Positions 49,644 through 59,001 of a DNA stretch of 64,000 nt are shown here, piece after piece. A program made the translations under genes and the position numbers. The DNA is from Microtetraspora sp. NBRC 16547. GTDB lineage: Bacteria > Actinomycetota > Actinomycetes > Streptosporangiales > Streptosporangiaceae. The DNA lies in contig NZ_BSSE01000021.1 of NCBI RefSeq assembly GCF_030268965.1, positions 62,001 through 126,000 of the forward strand. Reading direction: 5' to 3'. The notes beneath the pieces were generated by a model, which saw nothing but the letters and a program-made list of their open reading frames with translations, was not told the DNA's origin and did not search any database. Each line of letters starts with the position of its first letter. Within the stretch, counting starts at the first letter, position 1.

Positions 49644-50918
49644 GTGGCGCTCGTTGTCCAGAAGTACGGTGGTTCGTCCGTCGCCGACGCGTCCTGTATC
49701 AAGCGGGTCGCGCAGCGGATCGTCGCGACGAAAAAAGCCGGCAACGACGTCGTGGTGATCGTCTCCGCCATGGGGGACACCACCGACGAGCTCCTGGACC
49801 TGGCCAAGCAGGTGTCCCCGCTGCCTCCGGGCCGCGAGCTGGACATGCTGCTGACGTCGGGTGAGCGCATCTCGATGGCCCTGCTCGCGATGGCGATCGC
49901 CAACCTGGGTCACGAGGCGCGGAGCTTCACCGGCTCCCAGGCCGGGGTGATCACCGACTCCACGCACGGCAAGGCGCGCATCATCGACGTGACGCCCGGC
50001 CGCATACAGGAGGCGCTCGACCTCGGCCGGATCGCGATCGTGGCCGGGTTCCAGGGGGTCTCCCAGGACACCAAGGACATAACGACGCTCGGCCGCGGTG
50101 GTTCCGACACGACGGCGGTCGCGCTCGCCGCCTCGCTCGAGGCCGATGTCTGCGAAATCTACACCGACGTGGACGGCATCTTCACGGCCGACCCGCGCAT
50201 CGTGTCGACGGCACGGCAGATCCCGCGGCTCACCTTCGAGGAGACCCTGGAGATGGCGGCCTGCGGCGCCAAGATCCTGCATCTGCGCTGCGTGGAGTAC
50301 GCCCGCAGGTTCCAGCTCCCGATCCACGTCAGAAGCTCGTTCAGCACCAAGGAAGGCACGTGGGTCTACACAGACCCCAATACCGAAGGAACCGAGATGG
50401 AGCAGCCCATCATCTCCGGCGTCGCGCACGACCGGAGCGAGGCCAAGATCACTGTTGTCGGCGTGCCCGACAAGATCGGAGAGGCTGCCGCCATCTTCAA
50501 AACGCTGGCCGAGGCCGAGATCAACATCGACATGATCGTGCAGAACGTGTCGGCGGCGGCCACGGGGCGTACGGATATCTCCTTCACGCTTCCGACGAAT
50601 GACGCGCAGACCGCGCTCACCGCGCTCAAGAAGATCCAGAGCAAGGTGGTGTTCGACTCGCTGCTGTTCGACGACCGGATCGGGAAGGTCTCCCTGATCG
50701 GCGCGGGCATGCGCTCGCACCCCGGCGTCACGGCGACGTTCTTCGGCGCGCTGGCCGACGCGGGGGTGAACATCGAGATGATCTCCACGTCCGAGATCCG
50801 CATCTCGGTGGTCGTCGACGAGGACGACGTGGACGCGGCCGTCAACGCCGCTCACCGGGCGTTCGACCTGGACGCCGACGAAGTCGAGGCAGTCATTTAC
50901 GGAGGTAGCGGTCGATGA
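49644..50918 (+). CDS. lysC: aspartate kinase (with internal beta-subunit start)
   Basis: 424 residues. First step of the aspartate pathway (Lys, Thr, Met). Kinase domain: [12 protein letters not shown] at the N-terminus, GFQGVS and [15 protein letters not shown]. Two ACT domains occupy the C-terminal 160 residues ([41 protein letters not shown]). An ATG at 50397 preceded by GAAGGA fits the in-frame start of the 173-residue beta subunit, as in Corynebacterium and Bacillus. The stop overlaps the asd ATG (ATGA). Confidence 0.96.
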   Translation: MALVVQKYGGSSVADASCIKRVAQRIVATKKAGNDVVVIVSAMGDTTDELLDLAKQVSPLPPGRELDMLLTSGERISMALLAMAIANLGHEARSFTGSQAGVITDSTHGKARIIDVTPGRIQEALDLGRIAIVAGFQGVSQDTKDITTLGRGGSDTTAVALAASLEADVCEIYTDVDGIFTADPRIVSTARQIPRLTFEETLEMAACGAKILHLRCVEYARRFQLPIHVRSSFSTKEGTWVYTDPNTEGTEMEQPIISGVAHDRSEAKITVVGVPDKIGEAAAIFKTLAEAEINIDMIVQNVSAAATGRTDISFTLPTNDAQTALTALKKIQSKVVFDSLLFDDRIGKVSLIGAGMRSHPGVTATFFGALADAGVNIEMISTSEIRISVVVDEDDVDAAVNAAHRAFDLDADEVEAVIYGGSGR

Positions 50919-51985
50919 GTCGCAAGCCCACCCTCGCGCTCGTCGGCGCGACCGGTGCCGTGGGCACCGTGATGCGGGACATCATCTCCAACCGGGAGGA
51001 CATCTACGGCGAGATCCGCCTTGTCGCCTCCGCCCGGTCGGCGGGCAAGGTCCTGCGGGTCCGCGGTGAGGACGTCGTCGTCCAGGCGCTGGCCCCCGAG
51101 GTGTTCGACGGCGTCGACATCGCCATCTTCGACGTGCCGGACGAGGTGTCGGCCGAGTGGGTTCCGGTGGCGGCCGAGCGCGGCGCGGTCGCGATCGACA
51201 AGTCGGGCACGTTCCGGATGAACCCCGAGGTGCCGCTGGTGGTGCCCGAGGTCAACCCCGCCGACGCGCGGATCCGGCCGCTCGGGATCATCTCCACCCC
51301 GAACTGCACGACCCTGTCGATGATGGCCGCCATGGGGGCCCTGCACAGCGAGTACGGCCTGCGCGAGCTGGTCGTGGCGTCGTACCAGGCGGTCTCGGGA
51401 GCCGGTGTGGCCGGCCCGGCCCGCCTGTACGACGAGGTCGAGGCGCTGGCGGGGGACCGCACCGCCGGGCAGACCGCCGGAGACGTGCGCAAGACCCTGC
51501 AGAACAAGCTGGGCGACGCGGAGTCGCCGTTCCCCGCGCCCATCGCGTTCAACGTCGTGCCGTGGGCCGGGTCGCTGAAGGACGGCGGCTGGGCGTCAGA
51601 GGAGATCAAGCTCCGCAACGAGTCCCGCAAGATCCTCGGCATCCCGGACCTCAAGGTGTCGGCGACCTGCGTTCGCGTCCCCGTGGTCACCACGCACTCG
51701 CTGGCCGTGCACGCGACCTTCGAGCGGGAGGTCACCGTGGCGGACGCGCACCGCGTGCTGACCGCCGCGCCGACGGTCGTCCTGATGGACGACCCGGAGA
51801 ACGGCGTCTGGCCCACGCCGGTGGACGTCGTCGGCACCGACCCGACCTACGTCGGCCGGATCCGCCAGGCGCTCGACTTCCCCAACACGCTGGACCTGTT
51901 CGTCTGCGGCGACAACCTGCGCAAGGGGGCCGCGCTGAACGCCGCCGAGATCGCCGAACTGATCGCGGCTGAGTTCACCGGCTGA
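50915..51985 (+). CDS. asd: aspartate-semialdehyde dehydrogenase
   Basis: 356 residues. Reduces aspartyl phosphate to the semialdehyde. NADPH motif [16 protein letters not shown], catalytic cysteine in STPNCTTL, substrate-binding YQAVSGAG, and His in [17 protein letters not shown] are present. GGAGGT is the ribosome site within lysC. Forms an operon with lysC and ends at a hairpin. Confidence 0.96.
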   Translation: MSRKPTLALVGATGAVGTVMRDIISNREDIYGEIRLVASARSAGKVLRVRGEDVVVQALAPEVFDGVDIAIFDVPDEVSAEWVPVAAERGAVAIDKSGTFRMNPEVPLVVPEVNPADARIRPLGIISTPNCTTLSMMAAMGALHSEYGLRELVVASYQAVSGAGVAGPARLYDEVEALAGDRTAGQTAGDVRKTLQNKLGDAESPFPAPIAFNVVPWAGSLKDGGWASEEIKLRNESRKILGIPDLKVSATCVRVPVVTTHSLAVHATFEREVTVADAHRVLTAAPTVVLMDDPENGVWPTPVDVVGTDPTYVGRIRQALDFPNTLDLFVCGDNLRKGAALNAAEIAELIAAEFTG

Positions 51986-51999
51986 TCCGCTCGGTCCGG

Positions 52000-52018
52000 C
52001 CGGGCAGGGTCTGCCCGG
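52000..52018 (+). terminator. terminator after asd
   Basis: CCGGGCA-GGGTC-TGCCCGG followed by a T-rich TCTGGTCTGTCTG run. A second hairpin (52054-52075, CGACCCGGCC / GGCCGGTCG) lies downstream. Confidence 0.7.
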
Positions 52019-52179
52019 TCTGGTCTGTCTGATCTGATCTGGTCTGTCTGAACCGACCCGGCCGCAGGCCGGTCGTCACGCGGCCCGGTACGGAGCTTCC
52101 GCTTTGTGCCGGGCCACATGCTTTATCTCGACTTTTCAGGATCCTCGATACCAAGGTGAGGCGGAGGACAAGGGCGCCG

Positions 52180-53598
52180 GTGGACGAGTTGCTGACGTTG
52201 GACGCGGTCGGGCAGGCGGAAGCCGTACGGACCGGGAAGGTCTCGCCCCGCGAGCCGGCCGAGGCGGCGATCGCCCGGATCGAGGCCGTGGACGGCGAGC
52301 TCAACGCGGTGGTCCACCGGCGGTTCGAACGGGCGCTGGAGGAGATCGACGCGATCCCGGAGGACGCGCCCTTCCGCGGGGTGCCGATCCTCCTCAAGGA
52401 CATCGGCTGGGCGTCGGCGGGCGACCCGTACGGCGCGGGCTCCAGGGTGCTCGATGGCGTGGTGACGGAACAGGACTCCTACAGCGTCGCGAAGCTGCGC
52501 CGCGCCGGGTTCGTGATCCTCGGCCGGACCAGCACGCCGGAACTGGCCACGACGATCACGACGGAGTCGGCTGCCTTCGGCCCGACCCGCAACCCCTACG
52601 ACCCGGCGTACTCCGCCGGAGGCTCCAGCGGCGGCTCGGCCGCGGCGGTGGCGGCGGGCATGGTCCCGGTGGCCACCGCGAGCGACGGCGGCGGCTCGAT
52701 CCGGATCCCGGCGAGCATGTGCGGCCTGGTGGGGCTGAAGCCCGCCAGGGGCCGCAGCAGCCACGGCCCCGACGTCGCCGAGTCGTGGGGCGGCCTCTCG
52801 GTGCAGGGCATGCTCACCCGGAGCGTACGGGACAGCGCCGCGCTGCTCGACCTGATCGCCGGGATGATGCCCGGCGACCGCTATGACGCCCCGGCGCTGG
52901 CGCGCCCGCTGGCCGATGAGGTCGGCGCCGCCCCCGGACGGCTGCGCGTCGGCTTCGTCACCGTCCACCCCAGGGGCGACGTGCCCGAGGATCCCGAGCT
53001 GACCACCGCGGTGACGTCGACCGCCGCCCTGCTGGAGGCGCTCGGCCACGACGTCGTCCCGGACCATCCCGCGGCTCTGGGCGACCCCGACTTCGGCATG
53101 TATTTCGGCGCGCTCATCGGCGTGAACGTGGCCGCGGAAGTGGAGGCCATCGGCGCGCGGCGGGGCAGGCCCGTGGACGTCGAGGAGCTCGAACCGCGCA
53201 ACCGGTTCATGGTCACGGCCGCCCGGGGCGTCAGCGCGACCGACTACCTGGCCGCGCTGCGGTGGCTCGACGGGTACCGCAGGCGCATGGCGGCCTGGTG
53301 GGACTCGGGGTTCGACCTGCTGGTCACGCCCACGTTGGGTGTCCCGCCCTATCCGATCGGCTGGATGTCGGACGACGACCTGTCCACGTCCCTGGACCGG
53401 GCCGGGCAGGGCGGGGCCTTCGCCTCGCCGTTCAACGCGACCGGCCAGCCGGCGATCTCGCTCCCGTTGCGCCGTACGGCTGAGGGGCTGCCGGTCGGCG
53501 TCCAGTTCGTCGCCGTGGCGGGGCGTGAGGACCTGCTGGTCCGGGTCGCCGCCCAGATCGAGGCGGCCCGCCCCTTCGAGCACGCCGCGATGAGCTAG
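52180..53598 (+). CDS. amidase signature enzyme
   Basis: 472 residues from GTG 52180 (AAGGG 6 nt upstream); GTG 52156 is an alternative. Ser-cisSer-Lys triad: Lys in PILLKDIGW, GGSSGGSAAAVAAG and the nucleophile Ser in SDGGGSIRIPAS. This is a stand-alone hydrolase and lacks gatC/gatB neighbours, so it is not GatA. Likely acts on a small amide such as a 6-aminohexanoate-dimer or nitrile-derived substrate; specificity is unknown. Confidence 0.9.
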   Translation: MDELLTLDAVGQAEAVRTGKVSPREPAEAAIARIEAVDGELNAVVHRRFERALEEIDAIPEDAPFRGVPILLKDIGWASAGDPYGAGSRVLDGVVTEQDSYSVAKLRRAGFVILGRTSTPELATTITTESAAFGPTRNPYDPAYSAGGSSGGSAAAVAAGMVPVATASDGGGSIRIPASMCGLVGLKPARGRSSHGPDVAESWGGLSVQGMLTRSVRDSAALLDLIAGMMPGDRYDAPALARPLADEVGAAPGRLRVGFVTVHPRGDVPEDPELTTAVTSTAALLEALGHDVVPDHPAALGDPDFGMYFGALIGVNVAAEVEAIGARRGRPVDVEELEPRNRFMVTAARGVSATDYLAALRWLDGYRRRMAAWWDSGFDLLVTPTLGVPPYPIGWMSDDDLSTSLDRAGQGGAFASPFNATGQPAISLPLRRTAEGLPVGVQFVAVAGREDLLVRVAAQIEAARPFEHAAMS

Positions 53599-53604
53599 TG
53601 AGAT

Positions 53605-54225
53605 TTAGCGGAAGAGGATGTCCCAGTGGTTGGCCTCGTCGGCGTAGACGTCCCGGCCGGTCTCCGGGCGGTACATCCGCGCGCCGTCCCCGCGGGTCGT
53701 CCAGTAGCCGAAGGTCTTGGTCACGTACGCGTCGATGCACGGGTTGTGGGCGATGTCGATCTTGAAGCCGTTCTTGTGGCTGTAGCGGCCGGCGCTGTGG
53801 CCGACCTCGGTGCCGCCGGTGATGACGATCCTGCAGTCGCTCCGCCGCTTGAGCTCGATCGCCTGGGTGAGCGTGCCGTACCGGAGGCCCTCCAGGGACG
53901 TGCACGTCGGCTTGGTGCGGTCGACGCAGCCGCCGGACGATCTCCAGCGCAGGCCCGCGCCGCGGAGCTGTTGTAACGCCCCCGTGTGTGCGAGCCTGGC
54001 GGTCGCGCTCATCGCGGTGACCGCGGTCCCGCCGGGCGCGGTCGCGAGCGTCCACGTGGGCGGCAGCCGTACGGGCAGGACGGCGTACGAGATCCGCAGC
54101 GCGTTGGCGTACGAGATCCGCTGCGCGCTCGTGACGGTCAGAGGGTTCCATCCGGTCGCCGGTTGGGACAGCAGGACGATCGCGATCGTCCCGGCGAGTC
54201 CCCACCACGAGGGACGTAAGGTCAT
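53605..54225 (-). CDS. secreted M15-like metallopeptidase domain protein
   Basis: 206 residues. Signal sequence WGLAGTIAIVLLSQPATG. The C-terminal part has SHKNGFKIDIAHN, matching the S-x-H-x(6)-D zinc motif of peptidase family M15, and the late E-A-N-H-W segment supplies the E-x-x-H pair. A Cys pair (GGCVDRTKPTC) and another at SDC/NPC suggest disulfides. This would make it a peptidoglycan- or peptide-cleaving exoprotein; the N-terminal 80 residues are not recognised. The family assignment is inference from motif spacing. Confidence 0.6.
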   Translation of the reverse strand: MTLRPSWWGLAGTIAIVLLSQPATGWNPLTVTSAQRISYANALRISYAVLPVRLPPTWTLATAPGGTAVTAMSATARLAHTGALQQLRGAGLRWRSSGGCVDRTKPTCTSLEGLRYGTLTQAIELKRRSDCRIVITGGTEVGHSAGRYSHKNGFKIDIAHNPCIDAYVTKTFGYWTTRGDGARMYRPETGRDVYADEANHWDILFR

Positions 54226-54396
54226 GCGTCACCCCCGATGCTCAGTCCTCGATTGGGTGGCGGGGGAGTTCGCCAGGGTGATCAATGCCCACCACGGGTG
54301 ATCTCCCATTCGCGGACGGCGGGGAATTTGCCACCCCCTATGGATCATCTGGCGCGTATATGACCCGGCGGGTGCCAGGGTCGTACAGTGACCACC

Positions 54397-55044
54397 GTGG
54401 CCGAGAACACACGGGAGCGGATCGTCGCGACCGCCCTTCGGCTGTTCAAGGAGCGGGGGTTCGAGGCGACGACGATGCGGGGGATCGCCGCGGAGGCCGG
54501 TGTCTCGGTGGGGAACGCCTACTACTACTTCTCGTCCAAGGAACAGCTCATCCAGGCGTACTACGACCGCGCCCAGTGCGAGCACGAGGCCGCGTGCCGG
54601 GAGCTGCTCGCGGTCGAGAGATCGTTCGAGGGCAGGCTGGGCGGCGTGCTGCGGGCCTGGGTCCGGGTGTCCGATCCGTACCATGAGTTCGCGGCCAAGT
54701 TCTTCAAGCACGCGGCGGAGCCGGGCAACCCGCTCAGCCCTTTCAGCGCCGAGTCCACGCCCGCCCGCGAGTCGTCGATCGCCATCTATCGCGAGGTGGC
54801 GGAGGGCTCCGCCGACCGGATGGACTCGGACCTGCGCGCCGAACTGCCCGAGCTGCTCTGGCTGCTGTCGATGGGCGTGGTGCTGTTCTGGGTGCACGAC
54901 ACCTCACCCGGCTGCGAGCGGACCTACCGGCTGATCGACCGCGTCGTCCCGCTGGTGGACCGGCTGGTCGCCCTGTCCAACCTGCCGGGCCTGCGCGGCG
55001 TGGCACGGGACTTCATCGACGTCGTACGCGAACTCCGGGCGTAG
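54397..55044 (+). CDS. TetR family transcriptional regulator
   Basis: 215 residues. N-terminal HTH: RERIVATALRLFKERGFEATTMRGIAAEAGVSVGNAYYYFSSKEQLI. The helical ligand domain is not assignable to a known effector. GTG 54397 is chosen over GTG 54388 because TACAGT lies exactly 7 nt before it (leaderless). Divergent from the M15-like gene; the promoter region of the two is about 170 bp. Confidence 0.9.
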   Translation: MAENTRERIVATALRLFKERGFEATTMRGIAAEAGVSVGNAYYYFSSKEQLIQAYYDRAQCEHEAACRELLAVERSFEGRLGGVLRAWVRVSDPYHEFAAKFFKHAAEPGNPLSPFSAESTPARESSIAIYREVAEGSADRMDSDLRAELPELLWLLSMGVVLFWVHDTSPGCERTYRLIDRVVPLVDRLVALSNLPGLRGVARDFIDVVRELRA

Positions 55045-55199
55045 GTCTCCTGTATGCCGACGGGCTAGTGCCCCGCCCGTCCACGTCCACGCGGCCTTCC
55101 ACGATGCGGGCACGTCCCAGGAGGCGCTGGAACCGCCGGAGGACCGCCGAACGTTAATGGGACGACAAAAGGGGCACAATGCCCGCTGGAGGTGGCCTC

Positions 55200-55550
55200 A
55201 TGGCGAAGGCAGGACGTGCGGCGGCGACCTGGCGGGCCTATCGGGAGGTGGCCAAGCCGGGGTCGCCCGGCCTGATCACGCGGCTCAAGGCGCTGCCGAG
55301 GATGGTCCGGGGAGCCGTCAAGGGCGACTATCCGCACCTCGGCAAGGGCCAGCTCGCGATGTTCGCGGCCGGCCTCGCCTACATCATCTCGCCCATCGAC
55401 GCCATCCCCGACTTCCTGCTCGGCATCGGCGTCGTCGACGACTTCGGCGTCTTCATCTGGCTGATGGCTTCGCTGCTCAGCGCGAGCGGCCAGTACGTCG
55501 AATGGGAGCGGGAGTCTCTAGAGTTCCTCCATCAGAAGCCACGCCCGTGA
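55200..55550 (+). CDS. DUF1232 (YkvA-like) membrane protein
   Basis: 116 residues. The conserved motif AYIISPIDAIPDFLLGIGVVDD is the YkvA/DUF1232 hallmark; it is membrane-associated with hydrophobic helices around it. ATG 55200 follows GGAGG. Its last 33 nt overlap the end of the convergent amidohydrolase gene. Function unknown. Confidence 0.88.
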   Translation: MAKAGRAAATWRAYREVAKPGSPGLITRLKALPRMVRGAVKGDYPHLGKGQLAMFAAGLAYIISPIDAIPDFLLGIGVVDDFGVFIWLMASLLSASGQYVEWERESLEFLHQKPRP

Positions 55551-56714
55551 CGGCAGCGGGTGGCCGAACAGCCGGGCGGCGTTGCCGTACGCGACCCGGG
55601 CGAGGTCGGCCGGGGGCAGGGTGCCGAGGTTGCGGGTGACCGACCGCTGGGTGTCGGGCCAGGAGGACTCGGCGCGCGGGTAACCGCTCTCCAGCAGGAT
55701 GTGCTCCATGCCGACAGCGAGCCGGACCCCGCCGAGCGCGCTGTCGTCGAGCGTGCCGAAGAAGAAGTTGCGCCGCAGCACCTCGCTCGGCTTGAGCCCG
55801 CCCTCCCAGTTCGCCTCACCGGCGACGGGGTGGTCCAGCGCGTAGTCGGCGCGCTCGGCCAGCATCGGCAGCCAGCCGACACCGCCCTCGACGATCAGGA
55901 TCCGCAGCGAGGGGAAGCGCAACGGGACCCCCGACCACAGCCAGTCGGCGCACGCGAACATCGCGCTCGCCGGGATCATCGTGGTGATCGCCTCGATGGG
56001 GGTGTCCGGCGAGGGGACCGGGGACCAGGAGGAGGCGCCGGTGTGCAGGCACACGACGGTGCCGGTCTCCTCGCAGGCGGCGAAGAACGGATCCCAGTGG
56101 CCGCTGTGAATGGACGGCAGCCGCAGCCGGGTGGGGAACTCGGGGAACACCACGGCCTTGAAGCCGCGGGCGGCGTTGGCCCTGATCTCCTTGGCGGCGA
56201 TGTCCGGATCGACCAGCCAGGGGAGCTGAAGCGCGATCATCCGCTCGGGATAGGTGCCGGCCCACACGTCGACGTGCCAGTCGTTCCACGCCTTCACCAG
56301 CGACAGACCGAGCTCCTGGTCGCGCGTCTTGGCGAAGAGCATGCCGGACTGGCTGGCCAGCATGCCGGGGAAGCAGAGGGCGGCCCAGATCCCGGCTCGG
56401 TCCATGTCCTCGATGCGGGCCTCGATGTCGTAGCAGCCGGGCCGCATGTCCTCGAAGCGGACCGGGTCGAGCGTCCACTGCTCCTTCGGCAGGCCGGCGC
56501 CCACGTCGAGCCCCGCGCAGGGGTAGGTGGCACCGCCGTAGCGCCAGGCCTGGTGGCCGGCGTCCGTCTCCACGATCTTGGGAGCGAGGTCCTTGTACTT
56601 TTCGGGGAGGCGGTCCTCGAAGAGATCGGGCGGCTCGATCAGATGATCGTCCGCAGAGATGATCACATAGTCCCGCCGCCTCGGCTCTGGGTCGGGATGC
56701 AGCGGCGTAGTCAC
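55518..56714 (-). CDS. amidohydrolase family 2 protein
   Basis: 398 residues. DYVIISADDHLIEPPDLFEDRLP at the N-terminus carries the metal-binding D-x-H, with VVCLHTGASSW and ILIVEGGVGWLP further on and SGYPRAESSWPD near the C-terminus. These place it with ACMSD/gamma-resorcylate-decarboxylase-like amidohydrolases (PF04909). GTG 56714 is used since TACGGT is 8 nt upstream; the frame extends 7 codons to a TTG. Substrate unknown. Confidence 0.88.
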   Translation of the reverse strand: MTTPLHPDPEPRRRDYVIISADDHLIEPPDLFEDRLPEKYKDLAPKIVETDAGHQAWRYGGATYPCAGLDVGAGLPKEQWTLDPVRFEDMRPGCYDIEARIEDMDRAGIWAALCFPGMLASQSGMLFAKTRDQELGLSLVKAWNDWHVDVWAGTYPERMIALQLPWLVDPDIAAKEIRANAARGFKAVVFPEFPTRLRLPSIHSGHWDPFFAACEETGTVVCLHTGASSWSPVPSPDTPIEAITTMIPASAMFACADWLWSGVPLRFPSLRILIVEGGVGWLPMLAERADYALDHPVAGEANWEGGLKPSEVLRRNFFFGTLDDSALGGVRLAVGMEHILLESGYPRAESSWPDTQRSVTRNLGTLPPADLARVAYGNAARLFGHPLPSRAWLLMEEL

Positions 56715-56795
56715 AGGAGTAAACCGTAGAGCCAAGGAATAACACCTAACAAGCTGCGAGGTCTCCGGTTGGTATCCGTTCGTTCACCAGGCGCT

Positions 56796-57602
56796 TCACG
56801 ACTGGGCGCGAACTTCCTGCTGATCCTTCCCAGACTCTTCGCCATCCTCACCCGCGGCCGACAGATCGCGCGCCTCGCGGCGGATGAGGAGGAACCAGCC
56901 GCCGACCGCCACACCGATGAACAACCACCATTGCACGGAGTACGCCAGGTTGAGTCCGCCGCCTCCGCCGACGTCGGGCGCGGGCACCGGTTCCGGCGCG
57001 GGGTCGCGGGTCGGCCGCTGCGCGGTCAGCTCCACGAATCCCCCGTACAGCCGGTACGGCAGGGTGGCGCCGATGTCGGTCGTGTTGACGAGCAGGACCT
57101 GGCCCGTGGGCAGTCCGGAGGTCCGGTTCCTGATGCCGGTCGTGTTCTCGGTCTCTGAGGGCTTGAGCCGTCCGGTGACGGTCACCTCGCCGGACGGGGG
57201 TGCGGGCACCTCCGGCCGGGACTCCGCCGTCGCCCCCGCGGGCACCCAGCCCCGGTTGACCAGGACCGCTCCCTGGGGCGTGACCAGCGGGGTGACCACG
57301 TAGAAGCCGACCTGGCCATTCTGCGGGCGTCGCCGTACGAGCAGTTCGTGGGATGTGTCGTACGTGCCGGTCATGGTCACCGGCCGGTACTTCATGGCGT
57401 CGGGCACGGTTCCGCCGATGGTGTCCAGCTGGTCGAGGGGCACAGGCGCGCTGTTCAGGTTGGCGGTGGTGCGCTCGCTGGACGCCGACCGCTCCTCGAA
57501 CCGCCCGAACTGCCACTGCCCCAGGAAGAAGAACGCGGGGATGAGGGCCAGCACCAGCAGGTGGAAGGCCAGCCAGCGGCGGGTCAGCAGGAACCGGTAC
57601 AC
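56796..57602 (-). CDS. SURF1 family protein (cytochrome oxidase biogenesis)
   Basis: 268 residues. N-terminal and C-terminal membrane helices (LAFHLLVLALIPAFFFLGQWQFGR; WWLFIGVAVGGWFLLIRRE) flank a periplasmic domain with YRPVTMTGTYD and GAVLVNRGWVP, the SURF1 signature. It assists heme a insertion into cytochrome aa3. GTG 57602 with TACGCT 7 nt upstream is leaderless. The C-terminal tail is acidic and probably cytoplasmic. Confidence 0.92.
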   Translation of the reverse strand: MYRFLLTRRWLAFHLLVLALIPAFFFLGQWQFGRFEERSASSERTTANLNSAPVPLDQLDTIGGTVPDAMKYRPVTMTGTYDTSHELLVRRRPQNGQVGFYVVTPLVTPQGAVLVNRGWVPAGATAESRPEVPAPPSGEVTVTGRLKPSETENTTGIRNRTSGLPTGQVLLVNTTDIGATLPYRLYGGFVELTAQRPTRDPAPEPVPAPDVGGGGGLNLAYSVQWWLFIGVAVGGWFLLIRREARDLSAAGEDGEESGKDQQEVRAQS

Positions 57603-57637
57603 GCCATCCAGCGTAGGCAGGGGACCGAGTGGTCCCG

Positions 57638-58171
57638 TTACCGGTCCTGTCGATCCGACCTGTTCGGCCCGTTCGGCCCGTCCGATGTGGTCGCGCTGTT
57701 CGCCGTCGGCGGCCAGTCGGATCGGTTGCCGGGACCGGGGAGCGGGGCGACCGCCCAGGGGCCGGGGAGCTCGTGGCCTTCGTCACAGCGCAGGCGCAGG
57801 GTCACCGGCGCCCCGCAGTCGCGATGGGTCAGCGTGACGGGCGGGCCGTCGGGATCGGTGAGGTGGCGGTCACCCCAGTGCATCAACGCGACCAGGATCG
57901 GATAGAGATCCATCCCTTTCGACGTCAGCCGGTACTCGTCGCGCTGGCGCTGTCCCGGCTCCTGGTAGGGCGCCCTGCGCAGCATGCCCTCTTCGACCAG
58001 GCGGGTCAGCCGTGCGCTGAGCACCTGCCGGGGCGCGCCGGTCGCGGCCTGGAGGTCGCCGAACCGGCGGACGCCCATGAACGCTTCACGGAGCACGAGG
58101 AAGGTCCATTTCTCGCCGACCACGGCGAGGGTCCGCTCGATGGAGCAGTTGTCCATCCGGGTGGCCCGCAT
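57638..58171 (-). CDS. HxlR-family transcriptional regulator
   Basis: 177 residues. CSIERTLAVVGEKWTFLVLREAFMGVRRFGDLQ and TGAPRQVLSARLTRLVEEGMLRR form the winged-helix HxlR core; the early Cys is typical of the thiol-sensing members. The C-terminal 60 residues (RLRCDEGHELPGPWAVAPLP, then a polar tail) are an added domain with a possible Cys ligand. ATG 58171 (TACGAT 7 nt upstream) is preferred over ATG 58180. Divergent from the TetR gene at 58331. Confidence 0.9.
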   Translation of the reverse strand: MRATRMDNCSIERTLAVVGEKWTFLVLREAFMGVRRFGDLQAATGAPRQVLSARLTRLVEEGMLRRAPYQEPGQRQRDEYRLTSKGMDLYPILVALMHWGDRHLTDPDGPPVTLTHRDCGAPVTLRLRCDEGHELPGPWAVAPLPGPGNRSDWPPTANSATTSDGPNGPNRSDRQDR

Positions 58172-58297
58172 GTCACGCATCGTAGATCATTCCCCTCGCG
58201 CCTCATCTCAGTCTAGATGACGTACTCAGCCGGCGATCGGCACTCGCGGCGCGCGCAAGATCGGGATCGATCGAGGTGGGGACGGATCTCGTATTTG

Positions 58298-58312
58298 CAG
58301 AACAAGGTTCTG
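58298..58312. promoter_or_regulatory. TetR operator candidate
   Basis: CAGAAC-AAG-GTTCTG, a perfect 6-bp inverted repeat, 18 bp before the TetR GTG and within the HxlR/TetR divergent region. Confidence 0.6.
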
Positions 58313-58330
58313 TTAGGCCACCATTGGGGG

Positions 58331-58921
58331 GTGAGAACCGGAAAGAACGGGCGTGACGGTCGAAGCCGGATCATCGAAGGCGCCCTACGCCGCTTCAGTC
58401 AGGACGGTGTCTCCGCCACGACCCTTGCCAGCCTCCGCGAGGAGAGCGGCGTCAGCGTGGGTAGTTTCTACCACCACTTCGCCAGCAAAGAGCACGTTTT
58501 CGGCGTCCTCTACGCCGAGACGCTGCAGATGTACCAGGACGCGTTCGTCGCCGAGCTCGTCCGCCACGAGGAAGCCCGCGGCGGCATCGAGGCCATCGTG
58601 GCCCTGCACATGTCGTGGTGCGGTGAGCATCCGGAGCGGGCGCGGCTGCTGATCAGCGAGCGCCCGCCGCGGCGCGACGAGCCCGGCGGCCCGGAGGTCT
58701 CCGAGGCCAGGCGCGCGTTCTTCCGGCAGGTCGCCGACTGGTGGAAGCCGCACATGAAGGCCCAGCTCCTGCAGCCCGTTCCGGCGACCATGTGCTACGT
58801 GCTGTGGCTCGGCCCCGCCCAGGAGATGTGCCGCCTGTGGTTCGCGGGCGCGCACCAGCCCACCGAAGACGAGATCAAGGGCCTCTGCGAGGCCGCGTGG
58901 AACAGCCTCAGGCAGGAGTAA
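58331..58921 (+). CDS. TetR family transcriptional regulator
   Basis: 196 residues. HTH: RSRIIEGALRRFSQDGVSATTLASLREESGVSVGSFYHHFASKEHVF. The ligand domain contains ERPPRRDEPGGPEVSEARRAFF. GTG 58331 is the only sensible start; the upstream frame is non-coding. Probably autoregulated through the inverted repeat at 58298-58312. The methyltransferase gene 80 nt downstream could be a target. Confidence 0.88.
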   Translation: MRTGKNGRDGRSRIIEGALRRFSQDGVSATTLASLREESGVSVGSFYHHFASKEHVFGVLYAETLQMYQDAFVAELVRHEEARGGIEAIVALHMSWCGEHPERARLLISERPPRRDEPGGPEVSEARRAFFRQVADWWKPHMKAQLLQPVPATMCYVLWLGPAQEMCRLWFAGAHQPTEDEIKGLCEAAWNSLRQE

Positions 58922-59001
58922 GGACGGCGGATTGCCTCAACAGATACGAGCGGGTGCTTGGGAGCCACTTGCAGTGGACTTACGGGGATAGATTTCCTCT
59001 C

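Noticed and set aside
52021-52052. CTGGTCTGTCTG repeats after asd
   Set aside because: Probably the slippage-prone tail of the terminator region; no further structure.
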